Assembly (NCBI GenBank): GCA_963621995.1 | Contig: CAVFFZ010000001.1 | Location: forward strand, 1-64,000 | Reading direction: 5' to 3' | DNA length: 64,000 bases | DNA from: UMGS1663 sp963621995 | GTDB lineage: Bacteria; Bacillota; Clostridia; TANB77; CAG-508 | Part shown: piece by piece, positions 51,653 to 61,150 of the stretch | Numbering within the stretch: the stretch's first letter is position 1 | Layout: each line of letters starts with the position of its first letter | Notes under the pieces: model-generated | The model's database searches: none | What the model saw: the letters and a program-made list of their open reading frames with translations, nothing else | What the model was told of the DNA's origin: nothing | Translations under genes and position numbers: made by a program

Positions 51653-52701
51653 TTGTTTTTTTCCTCAAATATTTCATAATATTTTTCAGCCATACGTTTG
51701 CTAGTATATTTCTGTCCAATCAACCAAGCATTTTTACATGATTTATTGTATATATCATCATTATTATAATTATTTAATAAGTAATTATATATTTTATTAT
51801 AATCCAATTTTTCTAGTACTAACCCTGCATTTTGGGTAATAATATCTGATATTCCATTAGTACTCATTACTATTGCTGGAGTACTATTTTGCATTCCTTC
51901 TAATATAGTTAAATTAAAGGTATCAAACTTCGAAACAGATATACAATAGTTTGATTTGCTATATTGCTCAATCAAATTGTTTTCATCTAATAATCCTAAA
52001 TATTTAACATTTTTACTTAAATTATTTTTCTTTATGTAATTCATGCACTCATTATAATAATCTTCATTTACTATTTTTCCACATATTTCTAGTATACATT
52101 TAAAACTATTTTTATTTAAAAATTCTATGATTTTTATTGTTTCTAATGTATTTTTTATTTTACTAAATCCTCCAGCCATTATAAAATTGCAATAACTTTT
52201 TTTTTCTTTATATTTAAACCTGATATCTTTGCATATGTCACTCCCGTTTTCTATTACAAAAACTTTATTTTTTCTATTAAATTTATTATTTATTATATTT
52301 TTTTGAAAATTTGAGACACATATTATATTAGGAAATTTACTTATTATTTTATTTTCTATTTTGTTACTTTTTTTATTACTTTTTTTATTACTTTTTTCGA
52401 TTTCATTTTCTAATGATGATATGCCATGTAATGTAAGATAATAATTATTATTCTTATTTATTTTACTTATAATATAAATAATATACGGAATTTTATAACC
52501 AAAGCTATGTACATTGACATTACATTTTCTCTTAAATATTATTAATAATAATTTAAAAAATAATATTATTTTATTACTTGTAGATGTGTCAATCAATTTA
52601 ATTTTATATTTTTCCTGTAATTCATTATATAAACCATTTATTATTTTTGAAGGTCCAGTTTTTCCATCTCCTAAATTTCCAATTAAAATTAACTGTTTCA
52701 T
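51643..52701 (-). CDS. GT4 glycosyltransferase
   Basis: 352 aa. LILIGNLGDGKTGPSKIINGLY at the N-terminus, then NFIMAGGFSKIKNTLETI, KYLGLLDENNLIEQYSKSNYCISVSKFDTFNLTILEGM as the EX7E block. Lys/Asn-rich. It overlaps its neighbours by 10 and 4 bases, so it is translated as part of the operon. Confidence 0.83.
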   Translation of the reverse strand: MKQLILIGNLGDGKTGPSKIINGLYNELQEKYKIKLIDTSTSNKIILFFKLLLIIFKRKCNVNVHSFGYKIPYIIYIISKINKNNNYYLTLHGISSLENEIEKSNKKSNKKSNKIENKIISKFPNIICVSNFQKNIINNKFNRKNKVFVIENGSDICKDIRFKYKEKKSYCNFIMAGGFSKIKNTLETIKIIEFLNKNSFKCILEICGKIVNEDYYNECMNYIKKNNLSKNVKYLGLLDENNLIEQYSKSNYCISVSKFDTFNLTILEGMQNSTPAIVMSTNGISDIITQNAGLVLEKLDYNKIYNYLLNNYNNDDIYNKSCKNAWLIGQKYTSKRMAEKYYEIFEEKNKCC

Positions 52702-53846
52702 TTTATACTCCCATATATTTTTTCAAAGTTTTCTATAAATTTTTGTGTATTAAACTCTTGACTCACAATATAAAATGATTCCTTTCCCATATTTTTTCTC
52801 AGATTTTCATCATTTGCAATTTTTCTTATAGCACATAGTAATCTTTGTTTATTTCCCATCTCAACTAGATACCCATTTTCTCCATTTCTTACCATTTCGG
52901 TTACTCCACCGCACTTATATGCTACTATTGGTTTTCCTGATGCCATAGATTCCAAAACTACTGTTGGAAAAGAATCTTTTTTTATACTTGGTAATACATA
53001 TATATTAATTAAACTATGAATGTTAGGTATGTCTTTCCTATATCCACAATATTTTACATTTTTTTGTATTCCAAATTCATCAATTTTTTCTAATAGCTTA
53101 TTAACTCTCCATTCTTGTCCCTTAAATGCATCTCCTACAATTATTCCATATATATTGTTATTATCTTTTATTAATTCATTTAATACTTCTACAAAGTCAT
53201 CTTGTCCTTTGATTGCATTAATTCTTCCAATCATTCCTATTATTAAGGCTTTTGGAGGAATATTTAATTCTTTTTTTAGATATTCAGTGTCATTTTTTAT
53301 ACTATAATTTTTAATATCTATTCCATTATGAACTACTATTGCTTTCTCTTTTTTATAATATTTGTTTATGTGTTCTTTTACAGCATTTGAAACAACTATA
53401 ATCTTTGTTGCATTCTTGCATATTATTGAATATAATATTTTAGCTACTAATTTAGGATTTTCAATCATTTCATGTATATGTACAATTAATGGAATATTCA
53501 TTTTTCTTTTGATACTAATTCCCTCCAATACTGCAATAGTATTGTTATGAATTATATTTACTTCTTCCTTTTGTGCAAATTCACATATATCATTTACTGC
53601 TTTTCTATATTCAAGAAAATATTTTAATATTCCTTTAATATTAAAATATTTTCTTCTAATAATTGGATATGGAATTATTTCTACTTTTATATTATTTTTT
53701 TTTAATTCACTTACTAATGGTCCTTCATTTGGCAATACCACTATTGGCTGAAATTTTTCTTTGTTTATATTAGTAACTATTTCTAGCAATATCCTATCTG
53801 CACCATATAGTTCAGCTCCAGAATGCAAAAATAATATTTTTTTCAT
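52698..53846 (-). CDS. GT4 glycosyltransferase
   Basis: 382 aa. Start KILFLHSGAELYGADRILLEI is typical of GT4 (G-x-x-G-A). Donor side: IGMIGRINAIKGQDDFVEVL, KYCGYRKDIPNIHSLINIYVLPSIKKDSFPTVVLESMASGKPIVAYKCGGVTEMV (over several motifs). One of five glycosyltransferases building the repeat unit. Confidence 0.9.
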   Translation of the reverse strand: MKKILFLHSGAELYGADRILLEIVTNINKEKFQPIVVLPNEGPLVSELKKNNIKVEIIPYPIIRRKYFNIKGILKYFLEYRKAVNDICEFAQKEEVNIIHNNTIAVLEGISIKRKMNIPLIVHIHEMIENPKLVAKILYSIICKNATKIIVVSNAVKEHINKYYKKEKAIVVHNGIDIKNYSIKNDTEYLKKELNIPPKALIIGMIGRINAIKGQDDFVEVLNELIKDNNNIYGIIVGDAFKGQEWRVNKLLEKIDEFGIQKNVKYCGYRKDIPNIHSLINIYVLPSIKKDSFPTVVLESMASGKPIVAYKCGGVTEMVRNGENGYLVEMGNKQRLLCAIRKIANDENLRKNMGKESFYIVSQEFNTQKFIENFEKIYGSIK

Positions 53847-53857
53847 ATCTTTTAATC

Positions 53858-55024
53858 TTACCTTTCAAATATTTTTTCATAATCTTCTATTATTTTTTGC
53901 CAACTATATTCGTTTTTTATTCTATTCTCTGCCTTTTCTGATATATCTTCAATTTCGCTTTTTTCTAAATTGTCTGCTTTTTCTATTACTTTAGCCAAAT
54001 TTCCTTCATCTTTATTCCAATATATTGCCCCATCTTTTCCTACTTCTTTATTAAATCCAACATCTAATAGTAAATTCAACTTCGTCGATGCAAGAGCTTC
54101 TAACAAAGATGGGTTTGTCCCTCCTACCTCGTGTCCATGAATATATCCATAGGCATTTTCTCTTATTTTTTTTATAAGTTCTTTGTCATATACCGTTCCA
54201 ACGAATTTAATTCTTTTATCGCTTTCAAATCTTGTTCTTTCTTTTAATCCTTCATAAAATTTATTTTTTTCAACGTTAGTAATTAATACAAAATCTTTTT
54301 TTGTATTAGTTTTCATATATTCTTTTATCATCGTTTCATAATTGTTTTCTGGTACAAACCTACCAACTACTAAATAATATTCATTACTTTTTACTTCTTT
54401 TTCTTTATACCATTTTAATAATTTTTCATTATTATTATCTAATTTGCTTTTTTCTACTTCTGCGCCATATGCTATAAAAATAGTATTAGGTTTATATTTA
54501 TTATAAGCATCTTTAATGTATTTTTCTATATTTACTGAATCACAAATTAATAAATCTGCACTTTTTACCATTAATTTTTCTGATAGTTTCCAATATTTCT
54601 TTATTAAATTATTCCATTTAGCTCTTAACCATTCATGTCCATCTGGATTTACGTATAATTTAATATTTAATTTTTTCATTTTTCTTTTATAATATCCAAT
54701 AAATGGTCCTATTCTACAAGCTAATATATATATAATAGCCTCATTAATTTTATTATTTTTTATATATTTTATTGATTCCTTTAAAGCTTTTACATCATAA
54801 TATATCGCTTTTGCTGGGCCAATATTTGGAACTTTTATCTTAAAGCATCTTGCATTATTGTATTCAAATTCTCCATTTTTTTTATCCATACATGCAACAT
54901 GATATTTAATATTTTCATTTTTCTTTTTTAATGTTAAGTTTTCTACAAATGTTTCAAATCCGCCATATTTAGCTGGAATTCCTTTTGATCCAATAATAAA
55001 AACATTTTTTGTTATTTCTGACAT
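53858..55024 (-). CDS. DUF1972/GT4 glycosyltransferase (rhamnosyltransferase-like)
   Basis: 388 aa from ATG 55024 (MSEITKN), which has a GGAGGAGC site; the ATG 27 bases earlier lies inside the preceding gene. The start VFIIGSKGIPAKYGGFETFVENL is the DUF1972 signature found in the first glycosyltransferase after the initiating enzyme in many capsule loci (CpsF/RgpA-like rhamnosyltransferases). The donor part has YYLVVGRFVPENNYETMI and HGHEVGGTNPSLLEAL. Confidence 0.9.
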   Translation of the reverse strand: MSEITKNVFIIGSKGIPAKYGGFETFVENLTLKKKNENIKYHVACMDKKNGEFEYNNARCFKIKVPNIGPAKAIYYDVKALKESIKYIKNNKINEAIIYILACRIGPFIGYYKRKMKKLNIKLYVNPDGHEWLRAKWNNLIKKYWKLSEKLMVKSADLLICDSVNIEKYIKDAYNKYKPNTIFIAYGAEVEKSKLDNNNEKLLKWYKEKEVKSNEYYLVVGRFVPENNYETMIKEYMKTNTKKDFVLITNVEKNKFYEGLKERTRFESDKRIKFVGTVYDKELIKKIRENAYGYIHGHEVGGTNPSLLEALASTKLNLLLDVGFNKEVGKDGAIYWNKDEGNLAKVIEKADNLEKSEIEDISEKAENRIKNEYSWQKIIEDYEKIFER

Positions 55025-55025
55025 T

Positions 55026-55742
55026 TTATAGTGCTCCTCCTCTTTTTCCAAATACTTTTAATATCGTTTTTACTAATATTTTAAAATCAAACCATAAATT
55101 TCTGTCTTTTATGTATTCTATATCCATATTAATTCTTTCATCAAAATCCACATCACTTCTTCCATTTACTTGCCAATATCCTGTAAGACCTGGTTTAGCT
55201 TTTATTATAGCATCATATTTTTCGCCCATATCTTCTTTTTCTCTATATAAGTATGGACGTGGACCTACTAAACTCATATCACCTTTTAATACATTTATAA
55301 ATTGTGGAAATTCATCTAAACTTGTTTTTCTTAAAAATTTACCTAGTCTTGTAATGCGTGGATCTTCTTTAAGTTTTTTATACTTTTTATATTCTTCCTT
55401 GGCTTCTGGATTATTATTTAAATATTCCCATAGTTTTTCATCTGCATGCATAACCATAGAACGATATTTATATAATCTAAATTCTTTTCCGTTTTTTCCT
55501 ATTCTTAATTGTTCAAAAAATAATGGTCCCTTATTTTCTTTTGAAGACAAAGTAATTACATATAACACTATAGTTATTGGAATTAATAATATAATTCCAA
55601 CCAATCCACCTATAATATCTACTATTCTTTTTATAAACTTATATAAAATTCTGTCTTTATTTCTATTTTCTTTTATTGTTGGAGTTTCTAATTCTATTTC
55701 TTGTGCTAAAACATCATCATTGCTATTAACATTAATACCCAT
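55026..55742 (-). CDS. initiating sugar-phosphate transferase (polyprenyl phosphate)
   Basis: 238 aa. One membrane hairpin (about 40-66), then the catalytic domain of the WbaP/PglC family: LRIGKNGKEFRLYKYRSM, RITRLGKFLRKTSLDEFPQ, MSLVGPRPYL, KPGLTGYWQVNGRSDVDF and LDIEYI-like NMDIEYIKDRNLWFD. It places the first sugar-phosphate on undecaprenyl phosphate and so starts the repeat unit. The first gene of the operon that runs down to 45604 or further. Confidence 0.93.
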   Translation of the reverse strand: MGINVNSNDDVLAQEIELETPTIKENRNKDRILYKFIKRIVDIIGGLVGIILLIPITIVLYVITLSSKENKGPLFFEQLRIGKNGKEFRLYKYRSMVMHADEKLWEYLNNNPEAKEEYKKYKKLKEDPRITRLGKFLRKTSLDEFPQFINVLKGDMSLVGPRPYLYREKEDMGEKYDAIIKAKPGLTGYWQVNGRSDVDFDERINMDIEYIKDRNLWFDFKILVKTILKVFGKRGGAL

Positions 55743-55872
55743 TTTTCATTTTCTCCTAGTATTTTGATCATATAATACATTAACTATATAGTCAAGTGTT
55801 TGTTGTCTTTTTTTCGTTTTTTTTGTCATTTTTTTGAATTTTTGTAGGCACTTTTTAACATAATAAAAAAAC

Positions 55873-55908
55873 AGATACAAATTTACTTTTTATGGTAAAA
55901 TTATATCT
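55873..55908 (-). terminator. probable terminator of the LCP gene
   Basis: An imperfect 14-position stem (55873-55886 with 55895-55908, two mismatches) followed on the minus strand by TTTTTTT. Confidence 0.5.
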
Positions 55909-55931
55909 ATTTTATTATTTTGTATTACCTA

Positions 55932-56987
55932 TTAATTTGTATAGCCAGTTTTATTTACTATTTTCTTGCTTATTGTTTTTACTGTTTCAGAAGGTTCATA
56001 ATTTTCTTCCCCAAATAGTTGTTGGTGTAATTGTGTTACATTGCTCTCTAATGTGACTGGAACACCATACCATCTATCTAATGTTATTCCTTTCGTTGCA
56101 TAAGGCCATCCTATACTTTCTGTTATTTTATATTTTGTAATACTTGGTATTTCAGAAATTATGCTTGAAGTTCCTATATTTGTATATATTTTAGGTAGTA
56201 CACTGTCTAACATAGAATTTATTTCACTTATACTTTTTGTTTGTAACTTTTTAAGCATAGCTTCTATAACATCTCTCATACGTTCTGTTCTTTTGTAGTC
56301 TCCACCTTCTGTATATCTTATTCTTCCATATGCTACTGCTTGAACTCCATTTAAGTTATACGTTCCTGCTGAAGTAATTTTGTTAGATTCTTTTCCTGTT
56401 ACATTTGATGTTTCTTCAATATATCCATTTATGTATTTTACTTCTGCATCAGTAATTGTCATTTTTATTCCACCTAATTGGTCTACTGCTTCTGCAACAG
56501 AGTCAAAATTTACTGTAACAAATTCTTTTATATTCAAGTCTAGGTTAGTATTTAAAGTTCCAAGAGCTAAAGGAGCTTCACCATAAGAATATGCATGATT
56601 AATTTTGTCTAATCCATATCCTTCAATTTGTACATATGTATCTCTATATACAGAGGCAAGTTTTACTTCTTTTGTTTCATTATTTATGCTTGCTATTATT
56701 ATGCAATCGCTTCTGTTTCCTTTCCCTAGGTTTGAGCTTCTACTGTCTACACCAAAAATTGCTATATTTCTGTAACCACTTAAGTTTTCTTCAACTTTTT
56801 CGTCTATATTTAAGTCTTCTTCTTCTATTTCTACTTGTTGCATTTTACCTAATTTATCATTTACATACCAGTAACCTCCAGCAAATACTGCTGCTATTAT
56901 TACTATAATAAATAATAATATAATTAATATTATTTTTAAAGCTTTTCCTTTTTTCTTGTTTTGTTTGTTTCTTTCCATTCTAGACAT
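55932..56987 (-). CDS. LytR-CpsA-Psr (LCP) family wall-polymer ligase
   Basis: 351 aa. A basic start and one membrane helix (about 17-39) lead to the outside LCP domain: NIAIFGVDSRSSNLGKGNRSDCIIIASIN, VKLASVYRDTYVQI, DKINHAYSYGE, and VAYGRIRYTEGGDYKRTERMRDVI with the catalytic Arg residues. LCP enzymes move polymers from the lipid carrier to peptidoglycan, so the cluster's product is probably wall-linked. Upstream of the initiating transferase on the same strand. Confidence 0.95.
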   Translation of the reverse strand: MSRMERNKQNKKKGKALKIILIILLFIIVIIAAVFAGGYWYVNDKLGKMQQVEIEEEDLNIDEKVEENLSGYRNIAIFGVDSRSSNLGKGNRSDCIIIASINNETKEVKLASVYRDTYVQIEGYGLDKINHAYSYGEAPLALGTLNTNLDLNIKEFVTVNFDSVAEAVDQLGGIKMTITDAEVKYINGYIEETSNVTGKESNKITSAGTYNLNGVQAVAYGRIRYTEGGDYKRTERMRDVIEAMLKKLQTKSISEINSMLDSVLPKIYTNIGTSSIISEIPSITKYKITESIGWPYATKGITLDRWYGVPVTLESNVTQLHQQLFGEENYEPSETVKTISKKIVNKTGYTN

Positions 56988-57070
56988 TTGTTTTCCCCCT
57001 TATATTACTATCATTTGCTTGCTTACTTTAGTGTTAAACTATACTCTTGTTTTATTAATTTGTCAAGTTA

Positions 57071-57589
57071 TTATACTTTCGCTTTTCTTGTGTCTCTGTA
57101 TATTTTCGCTATTATTTTTGTTACTAAAATTCCTAATATTGCTCCTAAAGTGTCTATGCATACATCTCTTAATTCACAACTTCTACCTGGTATAAAATAT
57201 TGGTGAAACTCATCAGTACTTGCATAAAATATGCAAAATGTAAGTGCTGTTAAACACCTTAAGTCAATTTTATAAAATTCTTTTTCTTTAAATGTACTCA
57301 TAAAATTCATACTTAGTAGTCCAAGTAATGTGTATATTGAAAAATGTGCTGTTTTTCTAACTATTGTTGTTAAAGTCCCTTTCATAAAGTTTGTTTTATC
57401 TGGTTCTGGCATATTTTTTATGCCAGGAATTATTTGCGAAATGAAATTTACTATTCTTCCACTTTGTTTACTTGAATCGTCTGCTACCTTATTTGAAAAA
57501 TTAAATATTACTATGCAATTTATAATAATTAAAATAGCAAAAACTATTCTTTTTATTTTTGTTTTTGTTTTTTCATCTTCTACCTGCAT
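57071..57589 (-). CDS. VanZ-like membrane protein
   Basis: 172 aa with about four membrane helices. VRKTAHFSIYTLLGLLSMNF and ASTDEFHQYFIPGRSCELRDVCIDTLGAILGI are the VanZ signature (KxxHFxxYxxLG, DExxQxFxPGRxxxxxDxxxNxxG). Family members are tied to glycopeptide resistance or envelope traits, with unknown chemistry. It opens the polysaccharide region on its right side. Confidence 0.9.
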   Translation of the reverse strand: MQVEDEKTKTKIKRIVFAILIIINCIVIFNFSNKVADDSSKQSGRIVNFISQIIPGIKNMPEPDKTNFMKGTLTTIVRKTAHFSIYTLLGLLSMNFMSTFKEKEFYKIDLRCLTALTFCIFYASTDEFHQYFIPGRSCELRDVCIDTLGAILGILVTKIIAKIYRDTRKAKV

Positions 57590-57788
57590 TATACAATTTG
57601 CTCCTTAATTTTTCTTTCATAATTATATATTAGTATTGTTTTTTTTGCAACCTATTTTACCAGATTTTTCGTGCATATTTTATTTACTTATATGTATAAT
57701 TTTGTTGTGTTTTGTTTTTTTATGTATATCATGATATATGATTGATTTTATTTGCTATTTATACGCATTTTTTGTCGAAAAGTTTTTC

Positions 57789-57817
57789 TTGACATTTTAA
57801 CTTATATGTATTATTAT
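57789..57817 (+). promoter_or_regulatory. promoter of the heptad-repeat gene pair
   Basis: A perfect TTGACA (57789-57794), 17 bases and TATTAT (57812-57817). A leader of about 85 bases follows. The rest of the 320-bp gap 57590-57909 is AT-rich without a supported frame. Confidence 0.7.
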
Positions 57818-57909
57818 TGGTCTAATAGTTAGGCAAATTATTTTACCCAACAGAAGGTTTATAGGTAGCCTTTTAAAGCCTAAATATATTGTACAAGGAG
57901 GAATTTATT

Positions 57910-58401
57910 ATGGATAAGAAAGATTTAGAACAATTAGCAAATTTAATTGATACCAAATTTTCTGAATTTGAAGCTAAGCTAGATGAGAAACTCGACAATC
58001 GTTTTGCTGCATTTGAAGTTAAAATAGATGAGAAACTTGACAATCGTTTTGCTGCATTTGAAGTTAAAATGGATGAGAAACTTGACAATCGTTTTGCTGC
58101 ATTTAGTCTTGAGATTGCTGAGATTTTCCATGATTTTGCTTTTACTATTGACAGAAAATTTGTAAAATTTGAAAATAAGTTTGATAAAAGATTTGAAGAA
58201 CAGAATGAAAAATTAGATTTACATGATAAAAAATTAAGCTTATTAGATAAAAAATTTGATTTTCTTACAAATTCTTATCAAGAAAATTTAGAACAGCATA
58301 AACAATATGATTCTAATTTATCTAGAATTAATTCAAAATTATTTGATCATGATATGAGAATAGATTCTTTAGAAGCCCGTTCTATAACAGCTACTATTTA
58401 A
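57910..58401 (+). CDS. coiled-coil protein with 15-residue repeats
   Basis: 163 aa from ATG 57910, after AAGGAGG. Residues 21-65 are three nearly identical copies of a 15-residue unit (KLDEKLDNRFAAFEV frame), encoded by 45-bp DNA repeats. The rest is also heptad-like (DKKLSLLDKKFDFL). No signal peptide, no membrane helix. The C-terminal part (LSRINSKLFDHDMRIDSLE) resembles the end of the next gene's product, so the two are paralogues. The function is unknown; a long rod-like oligomer is expected. Confidence 0.75.
   Translation: MDKKDLEQLANLIDTKFSEFEAKLDEKLDNRFAAFEVKIDEKLDNRFAAFEVKMDEKLDNRFAAFSLEIAEIFHDFAFTIDRKFVKFENKFDKRFEEQNEKLDLHDKKLSLLDKKFDFLTNSYQENLEQHKQYDSNLSRINSKLFDHDMRIDSLEARSITATI
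57970..58104 (+). repeat. 3 x 45-bp in-frame direct repeat
   Basis: Three tandem 45-bp copies with only a few base differences encode 15 residues each. Confidence 0.85.
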
Positions 58402-58482
58402 TTATCTTTATTCTCAATTTCACAATTTTTATAAAAATTAATTTACCTAACTATAAAATATTTTAATGGAGGTGTTTGCAAT

Positions 58483-59016
58483 ATGAAAAATACAGACAAA
58501 AATGAAATTCTTGACGCTATTAATGATTTAAAAAATAACTTTAATGGTTTAGAGAATAACTTTAATGGTTTAGAGAATAAATTTAATGGTTTAGAGAATA
58601 ACTTTAATGGTTTAGAGAATAAATTTAATGGTTTAGAGAATAACTTTAATGGTTTAGAGAATAAATTTAATGGTTTAGAGAATAACTTTAATGGTTTAGA
58701 GAATAAATTTAATGGTTTAAGCAATAGGTTTGATAATTTAGAAAAAAAGTTTGGTAATTTTGAGGAGGATTTAGCTTCAGTGAAACAATCTTGTTTAAGA
58801 ATGGAAGTTGAACATGGAGAAATTTTAGCAATTCTAAAAGATGCAGTTGCAGCAAATCTTGACAAACATAAAGTATATGATGATTTTTCAGAAAAAACTG
58901 AGAAAAAATTATTTAATCATGATATTAGACTTGGTATTATCGAAGATTCAAACTTTTACAAAAGAGAATATAAAAATAAAGAATTTAAAGAATTTAAAGA
59001 ATCTCCTTTATTATAA
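58483..59016 (+). CDS. coiled-coil protein with NxFNGLE heptad repeats
   Basis: 177 aa, AGGTG-type site (GGAGGTG) before the ATG. After a 17-residue start it has nine copies of a heptad NNFNGLE or NKFNGLE that alternate, then two degenerate heptads, then a folded tail (SVKQSCLRMEVEHGEILAILKDAVAANLD) and LFNHDIRLGIIE shared with the upstream protein. The regular Phe and Leu at heptad positions predict a continuous coiled coil. It lacks a signal peptide. In one unit with 57910-58401, 81 bases apart. Possibly a cytoskeletal or phage-like fibre protein; not identified. Confidence 0.75.
   Translation: MKNTDKNEILDAINDLKNNFNGLENNFNGLENKFNGLENNFNGLENKFNGLENNFNGLENKFNGLENNFNGLENKFNGLSNRFDNLEKKFGNFEEDLASVKQSCLRMEVEHGEILAILKDAVAANLDKHKVYDDFSEKTEKKLFNHDIRLGIIEDSNFYKREYKNKEFKEFKESPLL
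58534..58722 (+). repeat. minisatellite: nine 21-bp units in 42-bp higher-order pairs
   Basis: Nine tandem 21-bp units differ mainly by AAC or AAA at the second codon, so that most of the array is a 42-bp repeat. Every unit keeps the frame. Such arrays change length easily by slippage. Confidence 0.92.
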
Positions 59017-59152
59017 ATTACTAAAGAAAAATTTTTATCATTTATTTAATTCTTAAATTTATTTCTATAAATTTAAATAAAAAAATAAGCTAATATAAAT
59101 CAGCCTATTTTCGTATTTTTATTTTGAATTACATATCATTAGATATCGCCTT

Positions 59153-60856
59153 CTACATTCTATCTGGCATTTGTATTCCTAGTAAATTAGCACCTGTTTT
59201 TAAAATATTGCCAACAACATATGTTAAATATAATCGTGCATCTTGTTTTTCTTTATCTTCTCCTATTATTTTGTTTGCATTATAGAATGAGCTAAAATTT
59301 TGACTTAGGTTTATTAAATATCTAGATAGAATTGAAGGTTCGTTTTTATCTACAACTTGCTCTAATGTATTTGAAAAGTTGGATATTGTTTTTATTACAT
59401 TTGTAGATGCTTCATCTGTTAATTCATTTATATTTATATCTTCAAATTTTGGAACATATCCAGCTTTTTCAAGTACACTTTTTGTTCTTACATATATGTA
59501 TTGTACATACGGACCTGTTTCACCTTGGAAGTTTAGCATTGTATCCCAATCAAATATTTCATCTTTAATTCTACTATTAGATAAATCATTAAATATAACT
59601 GCTCCTATGCCCACTTTTCTTGCTATATCTTTCTTATTTTCAAGTTCATGATTTTTTTCTTCAATTACTTTTTCTGCTCTTGAAATTGCTTCTTTTAATA
59701 GATCTTCTAATTTTATTATAACACCTTCTCTTGTGGACATTTTTCCTTCTTTTAGTCTTACCATTCCAAATGGAACATGTTCTAATCCATTAGTATATTT
59801 TTCGTCTATTCCTAAAAGTTTTGCAACTTCAAATACTTGTTTAAAGTGTAGCACTTGTTCATATGATGTAACATATAAAGCTTTGTCAAAATCATAGTTT
59901 CTTGCTCTATAAAGTATTGCTGCTAAGTCTCTTGTAGCATATGTTGTAGAGCCATTTGTTTTTTCTATAATACATGGTGCCATATTTTCAAATTCTATAA
60001 TTCTTGCTCCTTCAGATTCTACTAGTCTTCCAGTCTTTTCTAATATTTCAACAATTTCTTGCATTTTGTCTGAATAGAAAGCTTCGCCATTCCATGAGTC
60101 AAATGTACTTCCTAACATATCATATACTCTTTGGAATTCTTTTAAACTTAACTTTCTGAGCCTTTCCCATATTTCTACGCAATATGGATCTTTGTCTTCT
60201 AATTTCTTAAAGTTATTTCTACAATTTTCTAGAACACTTTCATCTTGCTTGCAAAGTTCGTTTATACGAATATATATTTTTGTTAGTTCATCTATAGGGT
60301 TTGAATCTATATCGTATTCATCTCCCCACATTTTGTACCCCTCTATAAGTTTGCCAAATTGTGTTCCATAATCTCCTAAATGGTTTACACCTGTTACGTT
60401 AAAATCTAAGAATTGGTATACATTATACAATGCTCCTCCTATTACAGTTGAACGTAAATGCCCTATATGGAAAGGTTTTGCAATATTAGGTGCCGAATAG
60501 TCTATTACTACATTTTTTCCCTTACCTATTTCAGAATCTCCATATTTTTCTTTCTTTTCATTGTATTGGCTTAAAACATCTTTTACTAAAGCTGTGCTAT
60601 TTGTATAAAAGTTGATATATCCACCAACAATTTCTACTTTCGAAAATATTTCTTCATCTATTTCTAATTTTTCATATATTTCTGTAGCTATAGCAGGTGG
60701 TGCTTTTCTTAGTTCTTTTGCAAGTTTAAAGCAAGGAAAAGCATAGTCTCCCATTGTACTATCTTTTGGAACTTCTATATAGTTTTCTAATTCTTCTTTA
60801 TTTAGATTTGTTACTTTTGAAATTTTTTCTGCAATCTTTTCTTTAAAATTTAACAT
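59153..60856 (-). CDS. argS: arginyl-tRNA synthetase
   Basis: 567 aa. N-terminal Add1 domain, then the class I HIGH motif in APNIAKPFHIGHLRSTVIG, LGDYGTQFGKLI, the KMSKS-like KEGKMSTREGVII, and the C-terminal anticodon domain with LSRYLINLSQNFSSFYN and PDRM end. Charges tRNA-Arg. A weak hairpin with a T-tract at 59080-59105 follows on the minus strand. Confidence 0.97.
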   Translation of the reverse strand: MLNFKEKIAEKISKVTNLNKEELENYIEVPKDSTMGDYAFPCFKLAKELRKAPPAIATEIYEKLEIDEEIFSKVEIVGGYINFYTNSTALVKDVLSQYNEKKEKYGDSEIGKGKNVVIDYSAPNIAKPFHIGHLRSTVIGGALYNVYQFLDFNVTGVNHLGDYGTQFGKLIEGYKMWGDEYDIDSNPIDELTKIYIRINELCKQDESVLENCRNNFKKLEDKDPYCVEIWERLRKLSLKEFQRVYDMLGSTFDSWNGEAFYSDKMQEIVEILEKTGRLVESEGARIIEFENMAPCIIEKTNGSTTYATRDLAAILYRARNYDFDKALYVTSYEQVLHFKQVFEVAKLLGIDEKYTNGLEHVPFGMVRLKEGKMSTREGVIIKLEDLLKEAISRAEKVIEEKNHELENKKDIARKVGIGAVIFNDLSNSRIKDEIFDWDTMLNFQGETGPYVQYIYVRTKSVLEKAGYVPKFEDININELTDEASTNVIKTISNFSNTLEQVVDKNEPSILSRYLINLSQNFSSFYNANKIIGEDKEKQDARLYLTYVVGNILKTGANLLGIQMPDRM

Positions 60857-60871
60857 TTTATTTCTCCCTTT

Positions 60872-61075
60872 TTATCTTTTTAAATTTAACATTTGTCTTG
60901 CAAATTCTAGTAATTCATTTAAATGTTTTTCTATTACTTCTTTTAGTATTTCTTCATCTATTTCTTTATAATCATGTATAGCTATATTTCTAAAACCTGT
61001 CATATTTTACATATTTTTTGACACATCTTTTGAAATAATATTGTTTTCTTCTAATTTTTCTTTTATTTCTTCCAT
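60872..61075 (-). pseudogene. HepT-like (DUF86) toxin remnant
   Basis: The minus frame reads MEEIKEKLEENNIISKDVSKNM, a TAA stop, then NMTGFRNIAIHDYKEIDEEIL and on to FARQMLNLKR and a stop. RNIAIHDY matches the RX4HXY active-site motif of HepT ribonuclease-type toxins. Only the last half of the protein is present, with a Lys codon apparently turned into a stop. No MntA antitoxin gene is next to it. Confidence 0.65.
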
Positions 61076-61100
61076 TGTTTAGCCTCTTATTTATTTTAAC

Positions 61101-61131
61101 AAAAAAATCCATTTATTTCAATGGATTTTTT
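61101..61131 (-). terminator. terminator of the phosphofructokinase gene
   Basis: A perfect 12-bp stem (61102-61113 with 61120-61131) with T-tracts on both strands, 20 bases after the gene's stop. Confidence 0.8.
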
Positions 61132-61150
61132 CATTTTTATTATATTCGTA

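Noticed and set aside
58534..58722. Tandem 21-bp units as a possible CRISPR array
   Set aside because: The units are directly adjacent with no unique spacers, and they stay in frame within a gene with a ribosome site. This is a protein-coding minisatellite.
58443..58865. Minus-strand open frame rich in LFSKPL repeats
   Set aside because: It is only the antisense of the heptad array. It has no ribosome site, and its regularity follows from the + strand repeat.
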